Below, piece after piece: positions 9,040 through 18,280 of a stretch of 48,138 nt of DNA. This DNA is from an uncultured Bacilli bacterium (GTDB lineage: Bacteria; Bacillota_I; Bacilli_A; RF39; UBA660). Under the pieces are notes generated by a model. That model had not been told where the DNA came from and ran no database searches. It worked only from the letters and a program-made list of their open reading frames with translations. The first letter of the stretch is position 1. The number at the start of each line of letters is the position of its first letter. The translations under genes were made by a program, and so were the position numbers. Location of the stretch: NCBI GenBank assembly GCA_944371955.1, contig CALVYB010000003.1, positions 1-48,138 on the forward strand, written 5' to 3'.

Positions 9040-9834
9040 GTGAAGAATGCTATGAAGAATAAGAAAATGATAATTTGTTATATTGTTTTTGGAATCTCTG
9101 TCATAGTATTCTTTTTTTCTTTGTATCATATTGTAGTTTGGTATAATGACAATAAAGCCACTAATCGACTGATTTTAGAGTTACAAGATATCGTAAAAAT
9201 AAAGGATACAAATAAAACTATTACAACAGAGGTATTAGATACTACAAAGTATTATGATGAAGATTTACTAAGTGTAGATTTTACTAATCTTTTAGATAAA
9301 AACGAAGAGGTAGTAGGATGGATAGAAGTTCCCTATACCAATATTAATTATCCTTTTGTCCAACACAGCAACAATACATTTTATTTAAACCATTCGTTTG
9401 ATAAGAGCTATAACGGTGCTGGATGGGTGTATTTAGATTATAGAAACAAAATGGATTTAGCTGATACAAATACAATTATTTATGCCCATGGAAGAGTAGA
9501 TGGAACAATGTTTGGAAGTTTAAAGAATGTGCTCGATGAAGAATGGATAGGCAAGGATAAACATATTATAAAAGTATCAACTCTAAGTTATAATTATTTA
9601 TTCGAAATATTTAGTGCATACCATATCAAGACTACAAATGATTATTTAGTTACTAATTTTAGCAATACAATAGAATATCAAGGGTTTATAGATAAAATAA
9701 CAAGTAGAAGTATGATAGATTTTGGAACAGAAGTAACAACAGAGAACAGAATACTGACGCTGTCTACTTGTTATAATAATAGAGAGAAGGTAGTAGTACA
9801 TGGGAAATTAGTCAAACAAGAAAAAAGGTATTAG
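9040..9834 (+). CDS. Class B-like sortase
   Basis: Sortase of about 264 residues, second in the locus. GTG 9040 is preferred because AAAAGGTG ends 9 bases upstream; ATG 9052 is the alternative. One N-terminal membrane segment (about 10-32) is followed by a catalytic domain with His in TIIYAHGR, Cys in LTLSTCYNN and the Arg/VVHG strand REKVVVHG, which matches the class B pattern (TLSTC...R..VVHAK). Paired with a class C polymerase, it could attach the finished pilus, or the protein with VPNTL, to the wall. This division of labour is inferred. It is the last gene of the operon and is followed by a hairpin terminator. Confidence 0.88.
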   Translation: MKNAMKNKKMIICYIVFGISVIVFFFSLYHIVVWYNDNKATNRLILELQDIVKIKDTNKTITTEVLDTTKYYDEDLLSVDFTNLLDKNEEVVGWIEVPYTNINYPFVQHSNNTFYLNHSFDKSYNGAGWVYLDYRNKMDLADTNTIIYAHGRVDGTMFGSLKNVLDEEWIGKDKHIIKVSTLSYNYLFEIFSAYHIKTTNDYLVTNFSNTIEYQGFIDKITSRSMIDFGTEVTTENRILTLSTCYNNREKVVVHGKLVKQEKRY

Positions 9835-9850
9835 TATTTATAATACTATA

Positions 9851-9894
9851 AAAAAAGTAGATTACAGTTTATGGCTGTATCTACTTTTTATTTT
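9851..9894. terminator. Bidirectional terminator between convergent genes
   Basis: A-rich AAAAAGTAGAT with TACAG, a short loop, then CTGT and ATCTACTTTTT form a long stem with one bulged base and a T tract. It suits the sortase operon on + and, through its A tract, also the - strand. Confidence 0.75.
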
Positions 9895-9900
9895 ATGGAA

Positions 9901-9920
9901 AAGTAAGCTAATGCTTACTT
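9901..9920 (-). terminator. Hairpin after the LCP gene
   Basis: AAGTAAGC and GCTTACTT form a perfect 8-base stem around TAAT, a few bases beyond the LCP stop. The T tract on the - strand is short (TTTTCC), so termination may be shared with the neighbouring hairpin. Confidence 0.5.
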
Positions 9921-9925
9921 TAAAA

Positions 9926-11935
9926 TTATTCTGAAGGTTGTTCTGGTTCTGGCTCTTCAGGCTCTTTTGGAACACATTCATTACCCTCTAAAATCTCATC
10001 ATCTCCACAAACTGGTGGATTAGGATTCTTTTCATCATCTTCTGTTTGATTTTCATCATCTGAAGGTTTTTGTTCTTCTTTTTCGTTCTCTTGTTCACTA
10101 GATTGAGTTCCACCTAAAGTCAATGTGACACTTCCACTGATTTTATCAATTCTCTTGCCCTCTGGATATTCTTGAGCAATAACGTATCCATTACCTCCAA
10201 CAAAATTAACACTGATTCCTAAACGGCTAGCAGTAGCCCTGGCTTGAGCTTCACTATCACCAGTAAAGTCAGGAAGTAGAGTATATCCACCACTTGATTT
10301 ATATGGACCATAACCAATTACTTCTTTTTCATATGGTTCATTAATAGAGAAGCTAAATTCTTTAATTACCTGATGTTCAACAAGTCCTAGATTTTCTTTC
10401 ATAGCTCTTACAACATCTTTTTTACTTTGTCCGTTAGGAACATAATTATATAGAACCATTCTCATACGTTCATCGTAAATCATTTGTCCTTGTCCTTGTA
10501 AATATAGTTGTTGAATATTAACTATATTAGAAGCTTCTTTAGAAGCACTTCTTTTAACAATGTCTTTACCGATATTATAGAAAGATAAAATTTGTTTAGT
10601 TGTTAAATTGGTATCTAAACTATTAGAAATAGTATCTAAAATATCCATAAAAGTAGACACTTTAGTAATTGTTTTCATTTTATTCATTAATGCAACTACG
10701 ATTTCTTGTTGATGTTGTCCACGACCAAAGTCTCCGTTAACCAATTGTTTTCTATTTCTTGCATAAACTAAAGCTTGTTCACCATTTAATGTTTGGAATC
10801 CTGGCTCAATACATACTTGCTCACCCCTTGAAGAGTCATCCGTACATAATGTTTGAGTAGCATCAACATTAACCTCAACACCACCAACAGCATCAACCAG
10901 TTTAACTAAACCTTTGAAATTAATTTTTGCATAATAGTCAATATTAATACCAAAATAATCTTCTATTGTTTGCATCATACAATCAGTACCATAACCAGCT
11001 GCATGAGTAATTTTGTTTTCTGCTTTATCACTCCAACATGCAATAGGAACGTAACTATCACGAGGAATAGAAATCATAGTAGCATTCAAAGTTTTTGGGT
11101 TAAAAGTAACTAAAATTAAAGTATCACCATTAGCGATTGCATTTTTTTCTAACACTTCATCAGTTGAGTCAATTCCCATAAGTAACATAGTAAATGGTTC
11201 TGTAATAGATTTGCCACTAGAACTTACTTCTTGCTGAGATGTATCAGATTTTTTCATCTTTTTATCTTTAGAAAGAATAATTTTAGTATCTGTAGCTACA
11301 TCTTCGTAGCCAGAAACATTAGAAAACATATCAACATAATTATCAGTGATAAAAATGGCATTGACCTCTCCAGCATACAAATCAACTAACATAGTAGAGT
11401 AGTCATCATATTTTTTTATTTCATTATCATCTTCTAATTTATTTTCTTGAATCATTTCTTGTGGAATAATATATCCATCAGGAGAATCGTTATCATTTAG
11501 AATACCGATAGTATAACCTTTAATATCTTCAATTTTTGTAGCTGCATTATCATTCATTACTACAAGATCAGATGTATACGTAACATAAGCTTTATTAAGG
11601 CTATTAAGTTGGCCATAGAAATAAGCAATAACAAGACCAACAGCAAAGCAGATTAGAGAGTAAATTAGCATAAAACTAATTAATCCAATTCTCTTGCTTC
11701 TCTTTTTCTTTCTCTTTTTAGAAGCCACTCTAACTTTAATTAGCAATATTATATCTATAAGAATCAAAATTCCCATAACAATATATCGTAATAAAGTTTC
11801 TATAGAACTAAGCAAAAATATTTCATAAATAGCAAATGCACTACATGCAAGAGCAATAATCAGAAATATTGATAATACAATTCTTATTTTTGGTTTTTTT
11901 ACTTTTTCTTCATTTTCAATTTCTCGTTTAGCCAT
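9926..11935 (-). CDS. LCP-family protein with binding-protein-like segment and PASTA domain
   Basis: LytR-CpsA-Psr proteins transfer lipid-linked wall polymers (teichoic acid, capsule) to peptidoglycan outside the membrane. This one has 669 residues; the start at 11935 has GGAGG 5 bases upstream. Three membrane segments lie at about 17-37, 47-67 and 82-104. Residues 112-225 resemble part of a solute-binding protein (IEDIKGYTIGIL, YAGEVNAIFITDNY). The LCP domain spans about 247-420, with MGIDS, D271, the conserved IPRDSYV (Arg292), and the YARNRK/GDFGRGQHQQ block. A PASTA domain follows at about 550-610, then an acidic Pro-rich tail with a C(x)10C pair (643-654). It faces the glucosaminidase gene divergently. 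The fusion of a binding-protein-like segment, LCP and PASTA is unusual; the likely meaning is sensing of muropeptides or nascent wall. Confidence 0.9.
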   Translation of the reverse strand: MAKREIENEEKVKKPKIRIVLSIFLIIALACSAFAIYEIFLLSSIETLLRYIVMGILILIDIILLIKVRVASKKRKKKRSKRIGLISFMLIYSLICFAVGLVIAYFYGQLNSLNKAYVTYTSDLVVMNDNAATKIEDIKGYTIGILNDNDSPDGYIIPQEMIQENKLEDDNEIKKYDDYSTMLVDLYAGEVNAIFITDNYVDMFSNVSGYEDVATDTKIILSKDKKMKKSDTSQQEVSSSGKSITEPFTMLLMGIDSTDEVLEKNAIANGDTLILVTFNPKTLNATMISIPRDSYVPIACWSDKAENKITHAAGYGTDCMMQTIEDYFGINIDYYAKINFKGLVKLVDAVGGVEVNVDATQTLCTDDSSRGEQVCIEPGFQTLNGEQALVYARNRKQLVNGDFGRGQHQQEIVVALMNKMKTITKVSTFMDILDTISNSLDTNLTTKQILSFYNIGKDIVKRSASKEASNIVNIQQLYLQGQGQMIYDERMRMVLYNYVPNGQSKKDVVRAMKENLGLVEHQVIKEFSFSINEPYEKEVIGYGPYKSSGGYTLLPDFTGDSEAQARATASRLGISVNFVGGNGYVIAQEYPEGKRIDKISGSVTLTLGGTQSSEQENEKEEQKPSDDENQTEDDEKNPNPPVCGDDEILEGNECVPKEPEEPEPEQPSE

Positions 11936-11974
11936 AATTACCTCCAAAATTATTCTTATCATCTTGCTTTTTCT

Positions 11975-12003
11975 ATTATACCTAAAATTCGTTATTTTAT
12001 CAA
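11975..12003 (-). promoter_or_regulatory. Promoter of the LCP gene
   Basis: On the - strand TTGATA (12003-11998) and TATAAT (11980-11975) are exactly 17 bases apart, five of six and six of six matches to the sigma-A consensus. The leader to the start codon is about 35 bases. Confidence 0.75.
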
Positions 12004-12059
12004 CCTAAGTGAAATGAATTATCTTATAAAAAAAGAAGACTGTAAAATAATGTAAAAAT

Positions 12060-12066
12060 TGTCGAA
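12060..12066 (+). promoter_or_regulatory. Possible Spo0A box
   Basis: TGTCGAA, the 0A-box core, lies 39 bases upstream of a -10 at 12105-12110 that serves the glucosaminidase gene. A single 7-mer can occur by chance (a few are expected per window of this composition), so this is tentative. Confidence 0.35.
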
Positions 12067-12104
12067 AACATTCAAAATTTAAAAAAACTTTTACTTAGAT
12101 ATTG

Positions 12105-12110
12105 TATAAT
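12105..12110 (+). promoter_or_regulatory. -10 element of the glucosaminidase gene
   Basis: A perfect TATAAT 35 bases before the start codon. No convincing -35 is present at 16-18 bases (the stretch is A-rich), which fits an activator-dependent promoter. Confidence 0.5.
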
Positions 12111-12145
12111 ATAATTGAGTGATTATAGGATATAAGGAGGGGAAT

Positions 12146-15100
12146 ATGAAAAAGAAGATTTTATTACTAGTTTTATCAGTTTTTTGCATAATAATTTTTC
12201 CTAAAGAAACTTATGCTTTCTCCTCTGAAAATTATAAAAACAAATCCTTATGTGGAAATTATGAGGTGGCAGGAATGCATTCAGATGGAGTAATCGATCC
12301 AGTTGCCTGTTTAAACACTTTTGAAGAGGCACAGGCTTGGATGAAAAACAATGGTGCAGATGATTTAGTAGTATTTGGGAAAGTAGCAGGGAAAACAAAG
12401 ATATTAGATGCCAATTTAGCACTAGTAGATTTAAGTGTAAATCCAGAAACTTTAACTTATTTTTATACAGATAAAGAAAAGACTTCTTCATATACTTATA
12501 TGGATACCGGGTCCTTATATGGAGGAGTAGATGGCGCATTAATAAGCGCAGGCTATTCTAATGCTCATGGTAGATTCGTGATAAAAGTAAAAATTGGTAA
12601 CTTTACTGGTTGGATATTAGATAGCACATATGAAATTGTTCCGTTAACATGGGTAAAATCATCTAGCAGTTATACTGTTACGAATGAAGATATAAAACAT
12701 AACTATGTAAATAAAATACAAGAAACATACACTGGAAGTAGAGGAAGTATCATCGGTCCTAAACCAGAAATGCTTTCTCCTGGAACATATTACAGTTATG
12801 ATGGGAAATATTTTTATAAAGACCGAAAAACGATGCTACAAGATTATAAAAATGGGAATTATAATAATGCTGTAAATAAAAATAATGAATACTACAATTA
12901 TTATATGTATTTGTCAAACCATACAAGAACTAGTTATTCTAGTCAAAATATAGATGAATATATTAGAAATAATATGGGATATAAAATGGATGCCTATGGT
13001 AATAAAGCAGAATCAAGTGCCTCTAGATTATATGGAAAAGGGCAGTTCTACTATTATGCTCAAGAAAAATATGGTGTAAATGCTTTACTTTCTTTAAGTT
13101 TAAGTAGAAATGAAACAGGAAATGGTCAAAGTAATTTAGCTGTAAACAAAAATAATGGTTTTGGTCTAAATGCAGTTGACAGTAATCCATATGGTTCTGC
13201 AAATCAATATGTTACATATGCACATAGTATCTTAGGGTACGCATCTGATTGGATAACCTATGGATATGCTCATCCAAGAGATTGGAGATACTTTGGTCCA
13301 CAATTTGGAGATAAATGGATAGGTATGAATGTAAAATATGCATCAGATACCTATTGGTCTGAAAAAATGGCCTCTCATTATTATGCTTTTGATAAAGCCA
13401 AAGGATTACAAGATTATAATTATTATCAATTAGGGGTTGTAACAAAAGGAGCTGTATGGGCAAGAAGTGATGCAAAAAATTCCGCTAAAGGAGTTTACCA
13501 ATATCCAGAAGCAGAAGATGCCGTTGTCATCGTTGGAGAAAAGCAAGGAGAAAGTGTAGAAGGAAATACACTTTGGTACGAAGTAGTTAGTGATTTAAAC
13601 ATTAATGATAATTATGATGAAATTACTTCAGGAGACTATAACTGGAATAAAACAGTTTATGTTCCAGCCGCTTATATAAAGAAAATAAATAAAGGTAAAA
13701 ATGGTTATATCTCACCAAATGAAGTTACCGAGTACCAAGATAAAGATTATGAATACGATTTATATGCAGAAGGAACAACGTATAAACCGAAAGTCGGTAA
13801 AAGTACAAAAGATACAGAATTTTATTATGATTCATCTTTGACTGCAAAAAAAGGTCAAAAGTTAGTAAACAATCGTTATGTTATGGTATATGCCGCTGCC
13901 AAAGATAAAAATGGAGCTGTAGTATCTTATTTAGTAACATCTGATTATAAATATGATCAAAAACATTGGGTATCAGCAGATAGTATTGATTTAATAACAA
14001 GCAATTATGGAAAGTTTTCAGTAACTGCTTCAGGGAACCAATTTACTTGGGTAAACTCAACAACTGAAGATACTAAAGCTACATTAATTGGAGGACAGTA
14101 CCATAATTCTTATGCACCGATATTAGAAGAGAAAAATGTAAATGGTCAATTATGGTATAAAGTACCAGTAGATATTTCGGGAACAACAAATGAATTTGGA
14201 TGGACTTTAGCATCAGCACCTAATGTTTATGTAGAAAAATTAAGTGTAAAAGCAGAAAATACACCTCCAGTGATAGTTGCAGAAGATAAAACAATAGTAC
14301 AAGGAACAAAATTCAACTATAAAGAAGGAGTAACTGCTACAGATAATGAAGATGGACCTCTAACAGATAAAATTGAAGTAGTAGAAGAAACTGTTAAGGT
14401 AGATGTGGTAGGAACATATAAAGTAACCTATAAAGTAACAGATAAAAATAACACTACAACAACTAAGACCATAACAGTAACGGTAACAGAAAATAAAAAA
14501 CCAGTAATCTCAGCAGAAGATAAGGAAGTAATTCAATATAGAGAATTAGATGAATTAGATGGTGTAACTGCAACAGACGAAGAAGATGGCAAAGTCGAAG
14601 TAAAAATAAAGAACAGCACGGTAAAACTAGATACGCCTGGAGACTATGAGATTACTTATGAAGCAACTGATACTTATAATCAAACTACAGAGAAAAAGGT
14701 TAAAGTAACCGTTGTTAAAGACGAAGCACCTGTAATTAATGCAGAAGATAAAACAATAACTCAAGGAACAAAATTCGATGCTTTAAAAGATGTAACAGCA
14801 GAAGATAAAGAAGAAGGAAAAATAAAAGAAATAGAAGTTGTTAAAAATGATGTAAAAGAAAAAGAAATTGGTGAGTATGAAGTTACTTATAAAGCTGTAG
14901 ATAGTTATAAAAATGAAACAATAAAAACAATTATAGTAACAGTAGTAGAAAATCAAAAACCAATTATTAATGCAGAAGATAAAACAATATATTTAAATGA
15001 AGAATTTAAACCATTAGAAGGTGTAACGGCAGAAGATTCAGAAGATGGAAAAATAGACAAAATAGAAGTTATCAAAAATGACGTAAAAACAAATGAAATA

Positions 15101-16120
15101 GGAGAATATAAAGTAACTTATAGAGTAGAAGATACTTTCGGTAATGTAGTTGAAAAAGAAATTACAGTAACCGTAAAAGAAAAGAAGTTACAAGAAAAAG
15201 ATGGAATATTTTACTTAGATTATCTAAAAAAAGTAAATGGAAATTTGCAAATAAAAGGTTATAATGCTATTAAAAGTATTAATAATACATTAGATACTGA
15301 TATTTCATTTTATGTTGTTTTTCAAGATTTGACAACAGGAGAAGAACACACACAAAAGTTAACAAGAATCACTAATAAAGATGAAATAACAAGGCCAGTA
15401 TATAGTCCAGATGGTAATGATTATACATATTCATGGTTTAAAGGTAACTTAGATATTGATAGTTTACCTGATGGAGACTATAATTTATATATATTAACAG
15501 AAAGCAAAGATTACTATGCTAAATCTAAAGTTAATAATAAAGTGTTAAAAGATCAAATAGCAGAGTATACAAGTAAAAAAACAGTCACAACAAGAAATGA
15601 TTATAGAGACAGTGAAATGCCTTTACAATTTGTAATAAGAACTGAAAAAATAGCTGAAAAAACAGCCAACAGTCTATATAATCAATATACTCAGTATCGT
15701 ACTTTTGCCTTTGAGAATAATAAATTACATATAAAGGGTACAGCATACTCTATTGGAATGGATTTATCAGCAACCACGAAAGTAAGACGTCAAATAATTT
15801 TTGAAAATCAAGAAAATTATAAAACATATAGTTATGACTTAGATAGTATTACAGATGGTCTTTATGAAGTAGGTTCAGCCTTAAATGATGGTCTAAATAA
15901 AACAAGAGCATGGTTTGATAAAACAATAGATATTAGTAATATTCCTAAAGGAAATTACACTATTTATATAGCAACACAAAGCAATGTTAATGATTACAGT
16001 GAATTTACAGAACTATTATCTAGAAACTTAGATGATGTAAAGTTAGAAATAGAAGGCAAAACTTATAGCTTTACTGTAGATATTAATGAAAGATTTAGAA
16101 TAGAAATGAGCGTAAAATAG
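12146..16120 (+). CDS. Secreted glucosaminidase-domain wall hydrolase with four Ig-like repeats
   Basis: Predicted endo-beta-N-acetylglucosaminidase (GH73-type) acting on peptidoglycan; 1324 residues. Start chosen by AAGGAGG 5 bases upstream. Signal peptide about 1-24. An N-terminal region (25-250) has a Cys pair (Cys36, Cys55) and beta-rich segments. The glucosaminidase domain is at about 255-415: SRLYGKGQFYYYAQEKYG, SLSRNETGNGQS with Glu323 as likely catalytic acid, then NNGFGLNAVDSNP and the DWRYFGPQ motif. SH3-like segments span about 430-700. Four DUF5011-type Ig repeats (about 705-1014) each have AEDK...GVTA.D.EDG...Y.VTY. The C-terminal 310 residues are an internal duplication of an unrecognised domain. 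There is no sorting signal, so it is probably secreted or held by wall binding. It is transcribed away from the LCP gene. Confidence 0.88.
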   Translation: MKKKILLLVLSVFCIIIFPKETYAFSSENYKNKSLCGNYEVAGMHSDGVIDPVACLNTFEEAQAWMKNNGADDLVVFGKVAGKTKILDANLALVDLSVNPETLTYFYTDKEKTSSYTYMDTGSLYGGVDGALISAGYSNAHGRFVIKVKIGNFTGWILDSTYEIVPLTWVKSSSSYTVTNEDIKHNYVNKIQETYTGSRGSIIGPKPEMLSPGTYYSYDGKYFYKDRKTMLQDYKNGNYNNAVNKNNEYYNYYMYLSNHTRTSYSSQNIDEYIRNNMGYKMDAYGNKAESSASRLYGKGQFYYYAQEKYGVNALLSLSLSRNETGNGQSNLAVNKNNGFGLNAVDSNPYGSANQYVTYAHSILGYASDWITYGYAHPRDWRYFGPQFGDKWIGMNVKYASDTYWSEKMASHYYAFDKAKGLQDYNYYQLGVVTKGAVWARSDAKNSAKGVYQYPEAEDAVVIVGEKQGESVEGNTLWYEVVSDLNINDNYDEITSGDYNWNKTVYVPAAYIKKINKGKNGYISPNEVTEYQDKDYEYDLYAEGTTYKPKVGKSTKDTEFYYDSSLTAKKGQKLVNNRYVMVYAAAKDKNGAVVSYLVTSDYKYDQKHWVSADSIDLITSNYGKFSVTASGNQFTWVNSTTEDTKATLIGGQYHNSYAPILEEKNVNGQLWYKVPVDISGTTNEFGWTLASAPNVYVEKLSVKAENTPPVIVAEDKTIVQGTKFNYKEGVTATDNEDGPLTDKIEVVEETVKVDVVGTYKVTYKVTDKNNTTTTKTITVTVTENKKPVISAEDKEVIQYRELDELDGVTATDEEDGKVEVKIKNSTVKLDTPGDYEITYEATDTYNQTTEKKVKVTVVKDEAPVINAEDKTITQGTKFDALKDVTAEDKEEGKIKEIEVVKNDVKEKEIGEYEVTYKAVDSYKNETIKTIIVTVVENQKPIINAEDKTIYLNEEFKPLEGVTAEDSEDGKIDKIEVIKNDVKTNEIGEYKVTYRVEDTFGNVVEKEITVTVKEKKLQEKDGIFYLDYLKKVNGNLQIKGYNAIKSINNTLDTDISFYVVFQDLTTGEEHTQKLTRITNKDEITRPVYSPDGNDYTYSWFKGNLDIDSLPDGDYNLYILTESKDYYAKSKVNNKVLKDQIAEYTSKKTVTTRNDYRDSEMPLQFVIRTEKIAEKTANSLYNQYTQYRTFAFENNKLHIKGTAYSIGMDLSATTKVRRQIIFENQENYKTYSYDLDSITDGLYEVGSALNDGLNKTRAWFDKTIDISNIPKGNYTIYIATQSNVNDYSEFTELLSRNLDDVKLEIEGKTYSFTVDINERFRIEMSVK

Positions 16121-16146
16121 AAGCCTCTAAACAGGCTTCTATTTTT
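16116..16146 (+). terminator. Terminator of the glucosaminidase gene
   Basis: AATAGAAGCCT and AGGCTTCTATT pair perfectly (11 bases) around CTAAAC, followed by T residues. The 5' arm includes the stop codon of the gene. Confidence 0.85.
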
Positions 16147-16153
16147 ATACAAT

Positions 16154-16182
16154 AAAAAAGCAATCCTTTTGGAAGCTTTTTT
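16154..16182 (-). terminator. Terminator of the PASTA-protein gene
   Basis: AAAAAAGC and TCC pair with GGA and GCTTTTTT around TTTT, next to the stop of the - strand gene. The A tract on + becomes the T tract on -. Confidence 0.65.
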
Positions 16183-18148
16183 AACCTTTATTAATTTTTA
16201 AGATATAAGTATCACAGTGATTTAAATCGTGACCATCAATATCATTACTATTAACAACTAAACCAATACCAGGACCATTAGAAACATAACTACAACTAAA
16301 ATGTACATTAGAGTATTTATTCTTGATATTATTACATGTAGTAACTGGATCATTAGAAATCAAATCAGGATAAATCCATACTGTAGTTGTAATTGTTTTA
16401 TCACAAGTAGGTGGCTCGGGTTTAGAATCAGGTGTAGATGTACCACCACCAGAATTATTATTTCCAGAATCATTTTCAAAAGAAGAGTTTGATTCCTCTC
16501 GATGCTCATTATCTTTACCACTACTCAAAGTAACTGTGATTGTCGTGCCGCTACTTACTTTGCTACCAGCACTAATAGATTGTTTTATAACAGTATTTTT
16601 AGCTTTAGAACTATTTTGTGTTACGAAGTTATAATTAAGTCCTGCATCTTCTAAAGCTTGAATTGCTTTACTTTTAGACATTCCTATAATATTAGGAACC
16701 TTACATTCTTTTCCATCAGAAATAGTAACAATAATACTATCACCATTTTTAATGGTATCACCTTTTTTATATGAATAAGAAATAACTTCTCCTTGAGGAA
16801 TATCTTCACTAAATTCATGTTGTTCCTGATAAGAAATATTATATTTATTTGCCCATTCTTTGAAATCTTCAAAAGATTTAAAATCTTCCATAACTAAACT
16901 ACCTTTAGAAATGACAACTTTAACAGTAGACCCTTGTTCAATTTTCTCGCCTTTATCATAGTTTGCAGAAATAACATTATTTTCTTTTACTGCATCATCA
17001 TATTGATTAGTAAACTCTAACTTTAATTTATTTTCAACAACCCATTCAGTAATCTCTACCATGCTCATTTTCTTTAAATCGGGAACTTCTATACTTTTAC
17101 CTCTACTAATAGTAATAGTAACTTTATTTTCATCACTATCTACTTTAACAGTATCACCAGCTTTAACACTTTGTTTTGCTACATTACCACGTTCAATTTT
17201 ATTAGAAAATTCTTTTTCGATTTCGTACTTGATACGATGTTGCTTTAAATAAAAGACTGCTTCAAACTCACTCATATTAGTTAAATCAATCATTTTAACA
17301 TCACTATTATCTAGTTCTTCGCCTAAAGAGAAGGTAAGTTTTAGCTCATCACTACGTTTCATACTACCAGATTTGTTTTGTTCAATGACAGTATCTTCAG
17401 CTTTATCAGATTTTTCGAAACTAACATCAACATTATTTAAATAATTATCTAAAACATAGTTTATAACACGTTCACTATTCCAACCATCCATATCAGGAAC
17501 AATAATTTCTTTATCCGGATTAGGACCTTCACTAACAGAAACGGTAAGTTCATTAATATCCTTTACTTTAACTCCTGCTTCTACATCTTGGGAAATAATA
17601 TTGTAGGATTGAACCATATCACTATATTCATAATCTTGATTTAAAGTAATGTTATTTTTTTCAGCCCATTTTACAACATCCGTTAAACTCTTACCAGTAA
17701 AATCTTCAACTTGTCCCAATGCTGGAATATTAACCACATTTAAAGTAGTAAGAACTCCAAACAAATTAAATAGTAATAAGAAGAAACTTCCTAAAAAAAT
17801 AGTACCTTTCTTACGAGTCGGATTTGTAATACATATAGCAACAAATAAAATAGAAAAGACTACTAAAAGTAAACTACTTATTAAAGAACTAAAGAAACTA
17901 CTGATATTTTGACCTTTCCATAAAGAAATACCAAAATAAACTAAACTACTAATAAGTGTTAAAACTAATAAAAAATTAACCATAGGATGTTTCTTTCTTT
18001 TTTTGTATTGTATTTTTTCATTAGTAGAATAATTATTCGTTATTTCTCTTGCAACAACTTCTTCATCATTATCATCTTTTGAATTTCTATTTCGATTAGG
18101 ATAATTATTTTTATTATAATGATTCGAAGAATTATTCTTCTGCTTCAT
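16181..18148 (-). CDS. Membrane protein with six PASTA domains and no kinase domain
   Basis: PASTA domains bind muropeptides or wall fragments and usually sit on PrkC/Stk kinases or PBP2x. Here 655 residues hold a polar Asn/Lys-rich cytoplasmic head (1-54), three membrane segments (about 55-76, 83-107, 113-136), then six consecutive PASTA domains (about 140-560). Their borders are marked by SVSEG, FSLGEE, ISRGK, ISKGS, ISDGK and LSSGK. A Ser/Asn/Gly linker and a final domain with four Cys (PTCDK, TTCNN, FSCSY, NHCDT) follow, suggesting two disulfides. The three segments place the PASTA array outside. The start has AGGTGA upstream. It is convergent with the glucosaminidase gene and divergent from the glycan cluster. 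Not PrkC, since no kinase motifs exist; a structural or sensory wall protein is inferred. Confidence 0.85.
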   Translation of the reverse strand: MKQKNNSSNHYNKNNYPNRNRNSKDDNDEEVVAREITNNYSTNEKIQYKKRKKHPMVNFLLVLTLISSLVYFGISLWKGQNISSFFSSLISSLLLVVFSILFVAICITNPTRKKGTIFLGSFFLLLFNLFGVLTTLNVVNIPALGQVEDFTGKSLTDVVKWAEKNNITLNQDYEYSDMVQSYNIISQDVEAGVKVKDINELTVSVSEGPNPDKEIIVPDMDGWNSERVINYVLDNYLNNVDVSFEKSDKAEDTVIEQNKSGSMKRSDELKLTFSLGEELDNSDVKMIDLTNMSEFEAVFYLKQHRIKYEIEKEFSNKIERGNVAKQSVKAGDTVKVDSDENKVTITISRGKSIEVPDLKKMSMVEITEWVVENKLKLEFTNQYDDAVKENNVISANYDKGEKIEQGSTVKVVISKGSLVMEDFKSFEDFKEWANKYNISYQEQHEFSEDIPQGEVISYSYKKGDTIKNGDSIIVTISDGKECKVPNIIGMSKSKAIQALEDAGLNYNFVTQNSSKAKNTVIKQSISAGSKVSSGTTITVTLSSGKDNEHREESNSSFENDSGNNNSGGGTSTPDSKPEPPTCDKTITTTVWIYPDLISNDPVTTCNNIKNKYSNVHFSCSYVSNGPGIGLVVNSNDIDGHDLNHCDTYILKINKG

Positions 18149-18231
18149 ACTATCACCTCATTATCTTATATATAACATTATATAATATAGGAAAAGAAAT
18201 AGAAACAAATTACAAAAACTAGACTGTAAAG

Positions 18232-18260
18232 TGTACAAAAAAATAAGAGTATGGTAAAAT
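18232..18260 (+). promoter_or_regulatory. Promoter of the glycan cluster
   Basis: TGTACA (18232-18237), 17 bases, then TAAAAT (18255-18260) with an extended TGG just upstream. The leader is short (about 15 bases), consisting mostly of the ribosome binding site GGGGAAAGGTG. Confidence 0.45.
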
Positions 18261-18280
18261 AGAAGGGGAAAGGTGAAAAT

